From Roseobacter sp. (lineage in GTDB: Bacteria > Pseudomonadota > Alphaproteobacteria > Rhodobacterales > Rhodobacteraceae), in contig JAGXHB010000251.1 in assembly GCA_024636425.1 (NCBI GenBank), positions 1-16,575 of the forward strand: a stretch of DNA of 16,575 bases, given 5' to 3'. The translations under genes were made by a program, and so were the position numbers. Below, piece by piece: positions 7,417-14,302 of the stretch; position 1 is the first letter of the stretch; every line of letters begins with the position of its first letter. Under the pieces are notes generated by a model. The model ran no database searches, was not told the DNA's origin, and saw only the letters and a list, made by a program, of their open reading frames with translations.

Positions 7417-8153
7417 CCGTGCGCGGACCGTCTGGTGTGATCCATGGTGTCGGGCTGGGACCTGGTGCTGCCGATTTGATGTCGGTGCGCGCGCATCGTC
7501 TTTTATCGAGTGCGCGACACGTCGCGTATTTCCGCAAAGCTGGCCGTGAAGGCCGTGCGCGCAAGACGGTTGATGAGATTTTGCCCGAAGGTGTCATAGA
7601 ATTTGCGATGGAATATCCAGTCACGACGGAAATTCCTTTTGATCACCCCGACTATAACGCTGCGCTCTCCAGTTTTTATGCCGAATGTTGCGGACATTTG
7701 CGCGCGCTGGCCGAGGCGGGCGAGGATGTTGTCGTGCTCTGTGAAGGCGATCCATTCTTTTACGGGTCGTTCATGCACCTCTACACCCGCCTTAAAGACA
7801 GCGTGCCGGTACAGGTCGTGCCCGCCATCACCGGAATGTCGGCTGCTTGGACCGCAACAGGCCTGCCCATCACGTGGGGGGACGATGTTCTGAGCGTGGT
7901 CATGGCCACATTGCCCGAAGAAGAATTGGTGCGACACATGAAGTCGGCGGATGCGTTGGTGGTTATGAAGATCGGACGCAATATCGACAGGGTGCGCAAT
8001 GCGCTGCGGGCTGCCGGGAAATACGACGACGCATGGCTGGTGGAATGTGCCAGCCTGAGCGAGCAAACGGTGCAAAAACTCTCTCAGGCCGAAGGTCGGG
8101 TCACACCGTACTTTTCGATCGTCATGGTGCATGGTCAGGGGCGTCGCCCGTGA
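7413..8153 (+). CDS. cobI: CobI, precorrin-2 C20-methyltransferase
   Basis: A 246-residue tetrapyrrole (class III) SAM methyltransferase that converts precorrin-2 to precorrin-3A. It shows the N-terminal glycine loop GVGLGPG (residues 12-18), the SAM-site block EGDPFFYGS (111-119) and VVPAITGMSA near 136-145. In the pathway it acts after CobA and before CobG. The ATG at 7413 overlaps the cobH stop (ATGA). It has almost no ribosome site of its own, consistent with translational coupling. A longer in-frame extension into cobH exists but would duplicate no family sequence. The end overlaps the cobJ start as GTGA. Confidence 0.95.
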   Translation: MTVRGPSGVIHGVGLGPGAADLMSVRAHRLLSSARHVAYFRKAGREGRARKTVDEILPEGVIEFAMEYPVTTEIPFDHPDYNAALSSFYAECCGHLRALAEAGEDVVVLCEGDPFFYGSFMHLYTRLKDSVPVQVVPAITGMSAAWTATGLPITWGDDVLSVVMATLPEEELVRHMKSADALVVMKIGRNIDRVRNALRAAGKYDDAWLVECASLSEQTVQKLSQAEGRVTPYFSIVMVHGQGRRP

Positions 8154-8902
8154 CCGGGGGGCTGGCGATTGTAGGTTTGGGGCCGGGTGACGTTGCGCTC
8201 GTGACGCCGCAAGTGACCGCGGCGCTGGCACTGGCGTCCGACATCGTGGGCTACGGCCCGTATGTTGACAGGATACCGGCGCGTCCGGGGCTGACGTTAC
8301 ACCCTTCCGACAATCGAGTAGAGCTTGAACGCGCGCAACACGCACTGGAAATGGCTGCCGACGGGCGGCGCGTGGTCGTGGTGTCTTCAGGGGATCCGGG
8401 CGTGTTCGCCATGGCGGCTGCGGTTTTTGAGGCGCTCGAAAGTGGCCCGCAGCACTGGCGTACACTACAGATTGATGTGCTGCCGGGTATCACCGCGATG
8501 CTGGCAGCGGCGGCGCGGGTGGGCGCGCCACTTGGCCATGATTTCTGCGCTATCAACCTCAGCGACAATCTCAAGCCTTGGGCGTTGATCGAAAAACGTT
8601 TGCGGCTGGCGGCCGAAGCCGATTTTGCGATGGCCTTTTACAATCCGCGCTCGAAGGCGCGACCTGATGGATTTGCCCGCGTTCTGGAGGTGCTGAACGA
8701 CGCCTGTCAGGATGCACGTCCAGTGATCTTTGCCCGCGCGGTGTCGACGCCCGAAGAAGCAATTCGTGTTGTGCCGCTGCCCGAAGCCAAGCCTGAAATG
8801 GCGGATATGCGCACGATGGTTCTGGTCGGTACATCTGCCACGCGGCTGATCGCGCGCGATGGGGTGCCGTTCGTCTATACGCCCAGATCGGTGCTGGAAT
8901 GA
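8150..8902 (+). CDS. cobJ: CobJ, precorrin-3B C17-methyltransferase
   Basis: A 250-residue class III SAM methyltransferase that methylates precorrin-3B at C17 and drives ring contraction to precorrin-4. Family marks are IVGLGPGD (residues 7-14), GYGPYVD (34-40), SSGDPGVF (79-86), LGHDFCAINLSD (128-139) and FYNPRS (163-168). Translation starts at a GTG (8150) that shares GTGA with the cobI stop, with AGGGG at 8137-8141 as ribosome site. The last 28 bases overlap the 3' end of cobK, which is on the other strand. The start could only be moved further upstream into cobI, which would add sequence foreign to the family. Confidence 0.95.
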   Translation: MTGGLAIVGLGPGDVALVTPQVTAALALASDIVGYGPYVDRIPARPGLTLHPSDNRVELERAQHALEMAADGRRVVVVSSGDPGVFAMAAAVFEALESGPQHWRTLQIDVLPGITAMLAAAARVGAPLGHDFCAINLSDNLKPWALIEKRLRLAAEADFAMAFYNPRSKARPDGFARVLEVLNDACQDARPVIFARAVSTPEEAIRVVPLPEAKPEMADMRTMVLVGTSATRLIARDGVPFVYTPRSVLE

Positions 8903-9630
8903 CCCAGCCACGCCAGGATCTCCTGCGGCGTATGAGCCTGCAGTCGGTCGGGGAGAACTGGCCGGTCGATCATGATCACCGGCAGCTCCAGCGTGCGCGC
9001 TGCCGCGATCTTGGCAGCAGCACCTGTACCACCAGCGTTCTTCGACACCACAAGTTCGATTTTGTGGTGCTGCATCAACGACAGGTCATCCGCCGTCGTA
9101 AACGGGCCGCGCGCCTGCACGACAGCATGGTTGGGAAAGGGCAGCACGATGTCCGGCGCATCAACCAGGCGAAGCAGATAGAAATGCTGGGGATTGGAGG
9201 CAAAGCCGTTCAAATGCATGCGCCCGATCGCCAGCATGACCCGTGCAGCGGGCCGCGCCAGGGCCGCCACGGCACCGGCGATGTCAGGCACATGGGTCCA
9301 GCGGTCGCCGCTTTTGGCCTGCCACGGTGCGCGCGTCAGCGCGATCAGCGGCACGCGGGCCTCGGCGCAGGCCAGTACGGTATTGCGGCTCATCTGTGCG
9401 GCGAACGGATGGGTGGCGTCGACGACGTGGGTGATGCCATGCGCGCGCAAATACCTGACCAGCCCTGCAACACCACCAAAGCCGCCCACACGCTGGGGCA
9501 ACGGTTGCTGCACGGGTCTTTCAACGCGGCCCGCGTAGGAAACCACACCGGAAATCGCGTTGTCACTCAGTGTCCGGCACAGCGCGGTGGCCTCGGTCGT
9601 GCCGCCAAGGACAAGAAGGTTGGGGATCAT
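8875..9630 (-). CDS. cobK: CobK, precorrin-6A reductase, on the opposite strand
   Basis: A 251-residue NADPH-dependent reductase that converts precorrin-6A to dihydroprecorrin-6A. It shows the N-terminal nucleotide loop LVLGGTTEA (residues 6-14), DATHPFAAQM (71-80) and SKNAGGTG (196-203), with normal length. It is the only minus-strand gene in the cluster. Its ATG is read from the complement of 9628-9630, and AAGGA (complement of 9640-9644, inside cobL codons 4-6) is a good ribosome site nine bases upstream. Its 3' end overlaps cobJ by 28 bases. Its promoter must lie within cobL, so it is outside control of riboswitch 1, and a plus-strand transcript through this region would be antisense to it. 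A longer frame into cobL is open but lacks family similarity. Confidence 0.95.
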   Translation of the reverse strand: MIPNLLVLGGTTEATALCRTLSDNAISGVVSYAGRVERPVQQPLPQRVGGFGGVAGLVRYLRAHGITHVVDATHPFAAQMSRNTVLACAEARVPLIALTRAPWQAKSGDRWTHVPDIAGAVAALARPAARVMLAIGRMHLNGFASNPQHFYLLRLVDAPDIVLPFPNHAVVQARGPFTTADDLSLMQHHKIELVVSKNAGGTGAAAKIAAARTLELPVIMIDRPVLPDRLQAHTPQEILAWLGHSSTDLGV

Positions 9631-9631
9631 G
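9628..9631. promoter_or_regulatory. CATG: overlapping divergent start codons of cobK and cobL
   Basis: The palindrome CATG carries the cobL ATG on the plus strand (9629-9631) and the cobK ATG on the minus strand (9628-9630). Both starts have good ribosome sites on the correct strand: GAAGG at 9615-9619 for cobL, and AAGGA on the complement of 9640-9644 for cobK. Each gene's ribosome site therefore lies inside the other's coding region, and there is no intergenic DNA. Confidence 0.85.
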
Positions 9632-10828
9632 TCTGATGTTCCTTGGCTAACCATCGTCGGCGTAGGAGAAGATGCGCCGGATGGGCTTTCGAGCGCAAGC
9701 CTGCGGGCGCTGCACGATGCGGAATTCGTGATCGGTCCGCCTCGCCATCTAAGGTTGTTGCCGGAATTGAACGCGCAACAGATCGAGTGGCCGGTGCCGT
9801 TTGCTGATGGCATAGCACGGCTTTTGACATTGCGCGGACGGCGAGTGGTGGCGCTGGCGTCGGGCAATCCGTTCTGGTTCGGTGCGGGGAGCAGCATCGC
9901 GCGCGCTCTTTCGCCGGATGAATGGGTGGCCCTGCCGTCTCCGTCAACCTTCGCATTGGTTGCCGCACGCATGGGGTGGCCGCTTGAGCAGACCGAGTGT
10001 TTCGGCCTGCACGCAGCACCGATGACGCGGCTGCGCCCTGCGCTGACTGCGGGCACACGCATGATCCTATTGCTGCGCGACGGCGCAGCGGTGGCGGAGC
10101 TGGGCACATATCTGACTGATCAAGGGTTCGCCGCCACGCGGCTGAGCGTGTTCGAGGCCGCAGGCGGCCCGCGCGAACGGCGCACAAATGCGTTGGCTGA
10201 TGAACTGGATAACTGCGCCTTTTCCCATCCTGTCTGCGCGGCGGTCGAGATACGCGGCGCAGGCGACAGTCTGCCGCTTGCCAGTGGTAGGCCCGACCGG
10301 TGGTTCGACAATGACGGACAGATGACCAAACGGCCCGTGCGTGCCCTAACCCTGTCAGCGCTGGCACCTGTTCCGTACTCGCATCTGTGGGACATCGGCG
10401 GTGGCTCGGGGTCGATCGGGATCGAATGGCTGCTGTCGCACCCCACGACGAGCGCCACTACAATCGAACCTCACGCAGACCGTGCCGATCGCATCAGGGC
10501 AAATGCGCAGCGGTTGGGCATGGACCGGTTGCGTGTTGTCCAAGGACATGCGCCGGAAGTGCTGGAGGGACTTGATCCGCCAGATGTCGTGTTTGTTGGT
10601 GGTGGGCTAACGCTTGGGCTGTTGAGCTGGCTTGAGGAAAGGCTTTCGCAAGGCACACGCATTGTGGCCAATGCGGTCACGCTGGAAAGTGAGGCGTTGT
10701 TGTCTCAGGTGCAGCACCGTCTGGGGGGAGAACTGTTGCGCATTGAACTGGCGCAATCGGCACCGCTGGGTGGAAAACGGGGATGGAAAGCCAGCTATCC
10801 GGTCGTGCAATGGAGCGTCACACTATGA
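9629..10828 (+). CDS. cobL: CobL, precorrin-6Y C5,15-methyltransferase (decarboxylating)
   Basis: A 399-residue fusion of a CbiE-like tetrapyrrole methyltransferase (N-terminal half, IVGVGEDAPDGLS from residue 9) and a CbiT-like Rossmann SAM methyltransferase (DIGGGSGSIGIEW near residues 255-267). It methylates C5 and C15 and decarboxylates the acetate side chain on C12, giving precorrin-8x. The length fits the fused form found in aerobic producers. The start at 9629 is favoured over an upstream ATG at 9560 because it begins at the family N-terminus and has GAAGG nine bases upstream. It diverges from cobK and overlaps the cobE start by four bases, restarting the plus-strand gene train. Confidence 0.95.
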   Translation: MSDVPWLTIVGVGEDAPDGLSSASLRALHDAEFVIGPPRHLRLLPELNAQQIEWPVPFADGIARLLTLRGRRVVALASGNPFWFGAGSSIARALSPDEWVALPSPSTFALVAARMGWPLEQTECFGLHAAPMTRLRPALTAGTRMILLLRDGAAVAELGTYLTDQGFAATRLSVFEAAGGPRERRTNALADELDNCAFSHPVCAAVEIRGAGDSLPLASGRPDRWFDNDGQMTKRPVRALTLSALAPVPYSHLWDIGGGSGSIGIEWLLSHPTTSATTIEPHADRADRIRANAQRLGMDRLRVVQGHAPEVLEGLDPPDVVFVGGGLTLGLLSWLEERLSQGTRIVANAVTLESEALLSQVQHRLGGELLRIELAQSAPLGGKRGWKASYPVVQWSVTL

Positions 10829-11193
10829 GGGTCGCAGGCATGGGTTTTCGCTCTTCGGCCAGTTTGGAAAGCTTGCGGGGCGTGTTGCATCTGGCTTGTG
10901 GTTCCCAAAAACCAGACCTTATCGCGACGGCACAAGGCAAGGAAACCAACGCCGCACTGCGAGCGCTGGCGGAAGAGTTGCGCGTGCCGCTGCGGGCTGT
11001 CGCACACGACCGGCTTGCGCGCCAAATCACAATGACCTGCTCGCAGGTCTCTGATGCAGCATATGGAACAGGCAGCGTTGCCGAAGCGGCAGCACTGGCA
11101 GCTGCGGGCGTTGGCGCACGTCTGGTGGCACCTCGACACATTTCAATCGACCGCATGGCCACATGTGCCATTGCAGAAGGGACATCCACATGA
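10825..11193 (+). CDS. cobE: CobE / CbiG C-terminal-like protein
   Basis: A 122-residue protein matching CobE, the equivalent of the C-terminal domain of CbiG. The visible block TGSVAEAAAL (residues 82-91) and the opening GMGFRSSAS (5-13) are typical. Its exact role in the aerobic pathway is not firmly established; it is usually encoded with the methyltransferases and needed for efficient synthesis. The chosen ATG at 10825 shares ATGA with the cobL stop and follows GGAG at 10812-10815 by nine bases. The TGA overlaps the cobM ATG. It lacks the N-terminal CbiG domain that opens the delta-lactone in the anaerobic route, which agrees with the oxygen-dependent pathway. Confidence 0.88.
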   Translation: MRVAGMGFRSSASLESLRGVLHLACGSQKPDLIATAQGKETNAALRALAEELRVPLRAVAHDRLARQITMTCSQVSDAAYGTGSVAEAAALAAAGVGARLVAPRHISIDRMATCAIAEGTST

Positions 11194-11984
11194 CCATTCA
11201 TTTCATCGGCGCAGGCCCGGGCGCGCCCGATCTTCTGACGCTGCGAGGGCGCGATCTGATCGCATCCTGCCCCGTCTGCCTCTATGCAGGATCACTGGTT
11301 CCCGAAGAGATTTTAAGCCATTGTCCGACGGATGCGCGGATCGTCAATACGGCTGGGATGGATCTGGATGCGATCATTGCCGAGATGCAACAGGCCCATG
11401 CGGCAGGGCAGGACGTTGCAAGGCTACACTCCGGCGATTTGTCGGTCTGGTCGGCGATGGGCGAACAGCTGCGCAGGCTGCGGGCGCTGGACATTCCTGT
11501 CAGCGTTACGCCTGGCGTTCCATCCTTTGCTGCCGCTGCGGCCGCGTTGGGGACGGAGCTTACCCTGCCGGGACTGGCGCAATCGGTGGTGTTGACCCGC
11601 ACACCAGGGCGGGCGTCGTCGATGCCCGAGCGCGAAACGCTGGAGAACTTTGCAGCCACCGGTGCGACGCTGGCCATTCACCTGTCAGTGCAGAATTTGG
11701 ACAACGTCTGCGAAACCTTGCAACCGGCTTACGGTGCCGATTGTCCTGTTGCCATCGTCTTTCGTGCAAGTTGGCCCGACGAGCGCATCGTGCGCGGCAC
11801 GCTTTGCGATATTGCCGCAAAGCTCGATGCCGACATCACCCGTACCGCCCTGATCCTTGTGGGACCAGCGCTTGGCGGTGAGGGGTTCACCGAAAGCTGT
11901 CTTTACTCGGCGTCCTACGACCGCCGCTATCGCCCGGTCAGCGCCGAAAGTCCTTGGGTCAACTGGAGCCATGGCGATGATTGA
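11190..11984 (+). CDS. cobM: CobM, precorrin-4 C11-methyltransferase
   Basis: A 264-residue class III SAM methyltransferase that converts precorrin-4 to precorrin-5. Motifs are FIGAGPGAPDLLTLRG (residues 5-20), YAGSLVP (32-38), HSGDLSVWSA (80-89), VTPGVPSFAAAAA (106-118) and the TRTPGRASSMPE segment near 136-147, which separates CobM from CobA and CobJ. The start at 11190 shares ATGA with the cobE stop and has GAAGGGA (11176-11182) upstream. The end overlaps cobB by eight bases, so these genes are very likely cotranslated. Confidence 0.95.
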   Translation: MTIHFIGAGPGAPDLLTLRGRDLIASCPVCLYAGSLVPEEILSHCPTDARIVNTAGMDLDAIIAEMQQAHAAGQDVARLHSGDLSVWSAMGEQLRRLRALDIPVSVTPGVPSFAAAAAALGTELTLPGLAQSVVLTRTPGRASSMPERETLENFAATGATLAIHLSVQNLDNVCETLQPAYGADCPVAIVFRASWPDERIVRGTLCDIAAKLDADITRTALILVGPALGGEGFTESCLYSASYDRRYRPVSAESPWVNWSHGDD

Positions 11985-13299
11985 TGCTCCTGGAATTTTG
12001 ATATCGGCGCCTTCATCGGGTACCGGAAAGACCACAGTGATGTTGGGTCTTTTGCGCGCCTTCGTCGAGGACGGGCTGTCGGTGCAGGCGTTCAAGTCGG
12101 GCCCTGACTACATTGATCCGGCCTTTCACCGTGCGGCAAGTGGACGGACCTCGTTTAATATTGACACATGGGCGATGGGCGCAGGGCTTTTGGACGCGAT
12201 TGCAGGGCAAGCCAAAGGCGTCGATATCTGTGTCGCAGAGGGCTCTATGGGTCTTTACGACAGCGTTGCCACGCGCGGACAAAGCGGTTTTGGCGCCAGT
12301 GCGGAGACTGCGGCATTGATGGGTTGGCCGGTGGTTTTGGTGGTGGATGTCAGCGGGCAAGCGCAATCGGCGGCGGCGGTGGCCTTGGGGTTCAGGCAGT
12401 ACAATCCCGATGTGCCGTTTGCTGGCGTCATTCTAAATCGCGTGGCCTCGCCACGGCATGATCGGCTGGCGCGGTTGGGTATGGAAAAGGCTGGATTGCC
12501 CGTGTTGGGGGCACTGCCCCGACGTGGTGATTTGACACTGCCCGAGCGACACTTGGGGCTGGTGCAGGCGGCGGAGCATCCTGATCTGGATGCCGCGATC
12601 GCAGGTTATGCGGATTTCCTGAGGGCGCATGTCGATCTTGCAGCGATCAAGGCTGCTGCGCGTGGCACCGGCGTTGGCGGAGGGGACGCTGGCGGCAGGC
12701 TGCCCGACCCGCCAGCCCAGCGGATCGCGCTTGCTCAGGACGCGGCGTTTTCCTTTGCCTATCCGCATCTGGTGGAAGGTTGGCGCGCGGCTGGCGCTGA
12801 GGTGTTACCGTTTTCGCCACTCGCCGATGAGGCGCCCGACCTGAAGGCCGACCTTATCTGGTTGCCCGGAGGCTATCCCGAATTGCACGCGGGCCGACTG
12901 TCGGCGGCGCAGACCTTTGCCCGAGGTCTGCGAGAACACGCCAAGACGCGGCCGGTACATGGCGAGTGCGGCGGCTATATGGCATTGGGCGAAGCCTTGA
13001 TCGACAAAGATGGTGTCCGTCACCAGATGGTCGGTTTACTTGGGCTGGTCACCAGCTATGAAACCCGCAAATTGCACCTTGGATATCGTCAGGCAACCCT
13101 AAGTTCCGCAATGCCGGGACATGCGCCGGACTCGCGTTTGCGCGGACATGAATTCCATTACTCCACCATTTTGGAACAACCCGACGCACCACTTGCTGCA
13201 GTGACCGATGCCGACGGTACGGCCGTGCCTGAAACCGGATCCTGTCGTGGGTCAGTGACCGGTACCTTTTTCCATTTGATCACTGCGGAGGAAATCTGA
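11977..13299 (+). CDS. cobB: CobB, hydrogenobyrinic acid a,c-diamide synthase
   Basis: A 440-residue ATP- and glutamine-dependent amidase that amidates side chains a and c of hydrogenobyrinic acid, making the substrate of CobN. The N-terminal DTBS-like ATP domain shows SAPSSGTGKTT (residues 10-20) and FKSGPDYIDP (39-48). The C-terminal type 1 glutamine amidotransferase domain shows GGYPE and HGECGGYMALGEAL with the nucleophile at C331; a late histidine lies in RGHEFHYS. I chose the ATG at 11977 over one at 11971 because GGAG at 11965-11968 is eight bases away from the former and only two from the latter. The start overlaps the end of cobM by eight bases; the stop overlaps the cobA ATG by one. 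The cobyric acid synthase CobQ is not in the window. Confidence 0.94.
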   Translation: MIDAPGILISAPSSGTGKTTVMLGLLRAFVEDGLSVQAFKSGPDYIDPAFHRAASGRTSFNIDTWAMGAGLLDAIAGQAKGVDICVAEGSMGLYDSVATRGQSGFGASAETAALMGWPVVLVVDVSGQAQSAAAVALGFRQYNPDVPFAGVILNRVASPRHDRLARLGMEKAGLPVLGALPRRGDLTLPERHLGLVQAAEHPDLDAAIAGYADFLRAHVDLAAIKAAARGTGVGGGDAGGRLPDPPAQRIALAQDAAFSFAYPHLVEGWRAAGAEVLPFSPLADEAPDLKADLIWLPGGYPELHAGRLSAAQTFARGLREHAKTRPVHGECGGYMALGEALIDKDGVRHQMVGLLGLVTSYETRKLHLGYRQATLSSAMPGHAPDSRLRGHEFHYSTILEQPDAPLAAVTDADGTAVPETGSCRGSVTGTFFHLITAEEI

Positions 13300-14018
13300 T
13301 GACGGGGTTTGTCAGCTTCGTCGGCGCTGGTCCGGGCGACCCTGAACTTTTGACGCTCAAGGCGGTAAATAGGCTCAAGCGCGCGGATGCGGTGCTGTTT
13401 GATGATCTGTCGTCGGGTCCGATATTAGCACATGCGCGAGCAGGTGCGGATCTGGTCGGGGTCGGCAAGCGGGCAGGGCGCGCCTCTCCGAAGCAGGATC
13501 ACGTCAGCCGGTTGCTTTTGGAGTACGCGCAAATCGATCAACGTGTGGTGCGCTTGAAATCGGGCGACGGCGGGCTGTTCGGTCGACTGGAGGAAGAACT
13601 GGTCGCGCTGCGTGCTGCGGGGATTCCTTACGAGATTATTCCTGGAGTGCCCTCGGCCATCGCAGCGGCCGCCGCGGCGGGAATTCCGCTGACCAGACGG
13701 TTGACCGCGCGGCGAGTCCAGTTCGTGACAGGGCATGACATCAGCGGTCAGCTTCCCGAAGACCTGAACCTGCCAGCGTTGACTGACGCAACCGCGACCA
13801 CGGTTGTTTTTATGGGGAAGCGCACATTTCCCAAACTTTATGCCTTGCTGAATGCGCACGGGTTGCCCGCCGATACGCCCGCCCTTCTGGCCGAGGATGT
13901 CTCTGGCCCTGAACAGCGTTTGACCCGCACCAGTGTAGCCGCTTTGGCAGAGAAGCTGACTGGTGAGATCGCGGACACGCCCGCGCTTATACTATATGGC
14001 CCGCTGGCCTTATTTTAG
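13299..14018 (+). CDS. cobA: CobA, uroporphyrinogen-III C-methyltransferase (SUMT)
   Basis: A 239-residue class III SAM methyltransferase that methylates uroporphyrinogen III at C2 and C7 to precorrin-2, the entry to the corrin branch. Motifs: VGAGPGDPELLTLKA (residues 8-22), VGKRAG (55-60), IPGVPSAIAAAAAAGIPLT (114-132) and FVTGH (142-146). The SAM-site segment normally reading GDPFVFGRGGEE is GDGGLFGRLEEE here (residues 89-100), with glycine replacing the conserved proline at 91. No CysG-type dehydrogenase/ferrochelatase domain is attached, so this is a dedicated CobA and not a siroheme synthase. GGAGGA at 13287-13292 is a strong ribosome site, and the ATG overlaps the cobB stop by one base. 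It is the last gene of the long plus-strand train. Confidence 0.92.
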   Translation: MTGFVSFVGAGPGDPELLTLKAVNRLKRADAVLFDDLSSGPILAHARAGADLVGVGKRAGRASPKQDHVSRLLLEYAQIDQRVVRLKSGDGGLFGRLEEELVALRAAGIPYEIIPGVPSAIAAAAAAGIPLTRRLTARRVQFVTGHDISGQLPEDLNLPALTDATATTVVFMGKRTFPKLYALLNAHGLPADTPALLAEDVSGPEQRLTRTSVAALAEKLTGEIADTPALILYGPLALF

Positions 14019-14030
14019 CGAAAGGCCAAA
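14006..14030 (+). repeat. Inverted repeat across the cobA stop; complementary to the leader of the next gene
   Basis: GGCCTT (14006-14011) pairs with AAGGCC (14022-14027) across a 10-base spacer that includes the cobA TAG. No T tract follows, so it is not a clear terminator. The segment AAAGGCCAAA (14021-14030) is also perfectly complementary over ten bases to TTTGGCCTTT at 14244-14253, beyond riboswitch 2. Confidence 0.45.
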
Positions 14031-14063
14031 AAGGATTGACCGTTGCCGTGTGCGTAGAACTGA

Positions 14064-14241
14064 CTTAGGCTTGACCCACGGTGACACTTAAAAAGTGTCT
14101 TAAAAGGGAACCAAGTGAGATGCTTGGACTGCCCCCGCAACTGTAAGCGGTGAGCGCAAAGGAAATACCACTGGCCAACCGGCTGGGAAGGTCCCAAGCG
14201 CCGCGACCCGCAAGTCAGGAGACCTGCCGTAATAACCTAAG
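14064..14241 (+). ncRNA. Cobalamin riboswitch 2, upstream of the CbiM-like gene
   Basis: A second full B12 aptamer. An outer helix pairs CTTAGG (14064-14069) with CCTAAG (14236-14241). Inside it are AAAAGGGAA (14102-14110), the core GCCCCCGCAACTGTAAGC from 14131, CCACTGG (14168-14174), GGGAAGG (14185-14191) and the B12 box AGTCAGGAGACCTGCC (14213-14228). It begins 45 bases after cobA and precedes the CbiM-like permease by about 60 bases, so it should make uptake of cobalt (and perhaps cobF) respond to cobalamin separately from the first operon. No convincing promoter is visible between cobA and the aptamer, so read-through from cobA and a hidden promoter are both possible. Confidence 0.95.
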
Positions 14242-14255
14242 GCTTTGGCCTTTTT
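14239..14255 (+). terminator. Weak terminator-like hairpin directly after riboswitch 2
   Basis: AAGGC (14239-14243) pairs with GCCTT (14248-14252) around the loop TTTG, and the 3' arm runs into five T residues (14251-14255). The stem is only five base pairs, so it would terminate weakly. Its 5' arm overlaps the aptamer's outer helix (CCTAAG, 14236-14241), so the two cannot form together. Confidence 0.4.
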
Positions 14256-14266
14256 ACATATTCATC

Positions 14267-14283
14267 GCCGCCGGAGGGGCGGC
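14267..14283 (+). promoter_or_regulatory. Hairpin with a GGAGG loop upstream of the CbiM-like gene
   Basis: GCCGCC (14267-14272) and GGCGGC (14278-14283) form a perfect 6-bp GC stem whose loop is GGAGG, a Shine-Dalgarno-like sequence. The actual ribosome site used by the ATG at 14303 is more likely AAGGA at 14290-14294, which lies outside the stem. The hairpin may tune ribosome access or be incidental. Confidence 0.4.
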
Positions 14284-14302
14284 TCTTATAAGGACGATTT
14301 CA

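Noticed and set aside
11971..11976. Alternative cobB start at 11971
   Set aside because: GGAG at 11965-11968 is only two bases away, too close to initiate; the ATG at 11977 has proper spacing.
14036..14071. Promoter with TTGACC at 14036-14041 for riboswitch 2
   Set aside because: No acceptable -10 box at 16-18 bases, and the predicted start near 14071 would lose the 5' arm of the aptamer's outer helix.
14150..14302. N-terminal extension of the CbiM-like protein to 14150
   Set aside because: It would translate riboswitch 2 and bury the metal-binding Met-His terminus, which needs to be at or near the protein start.
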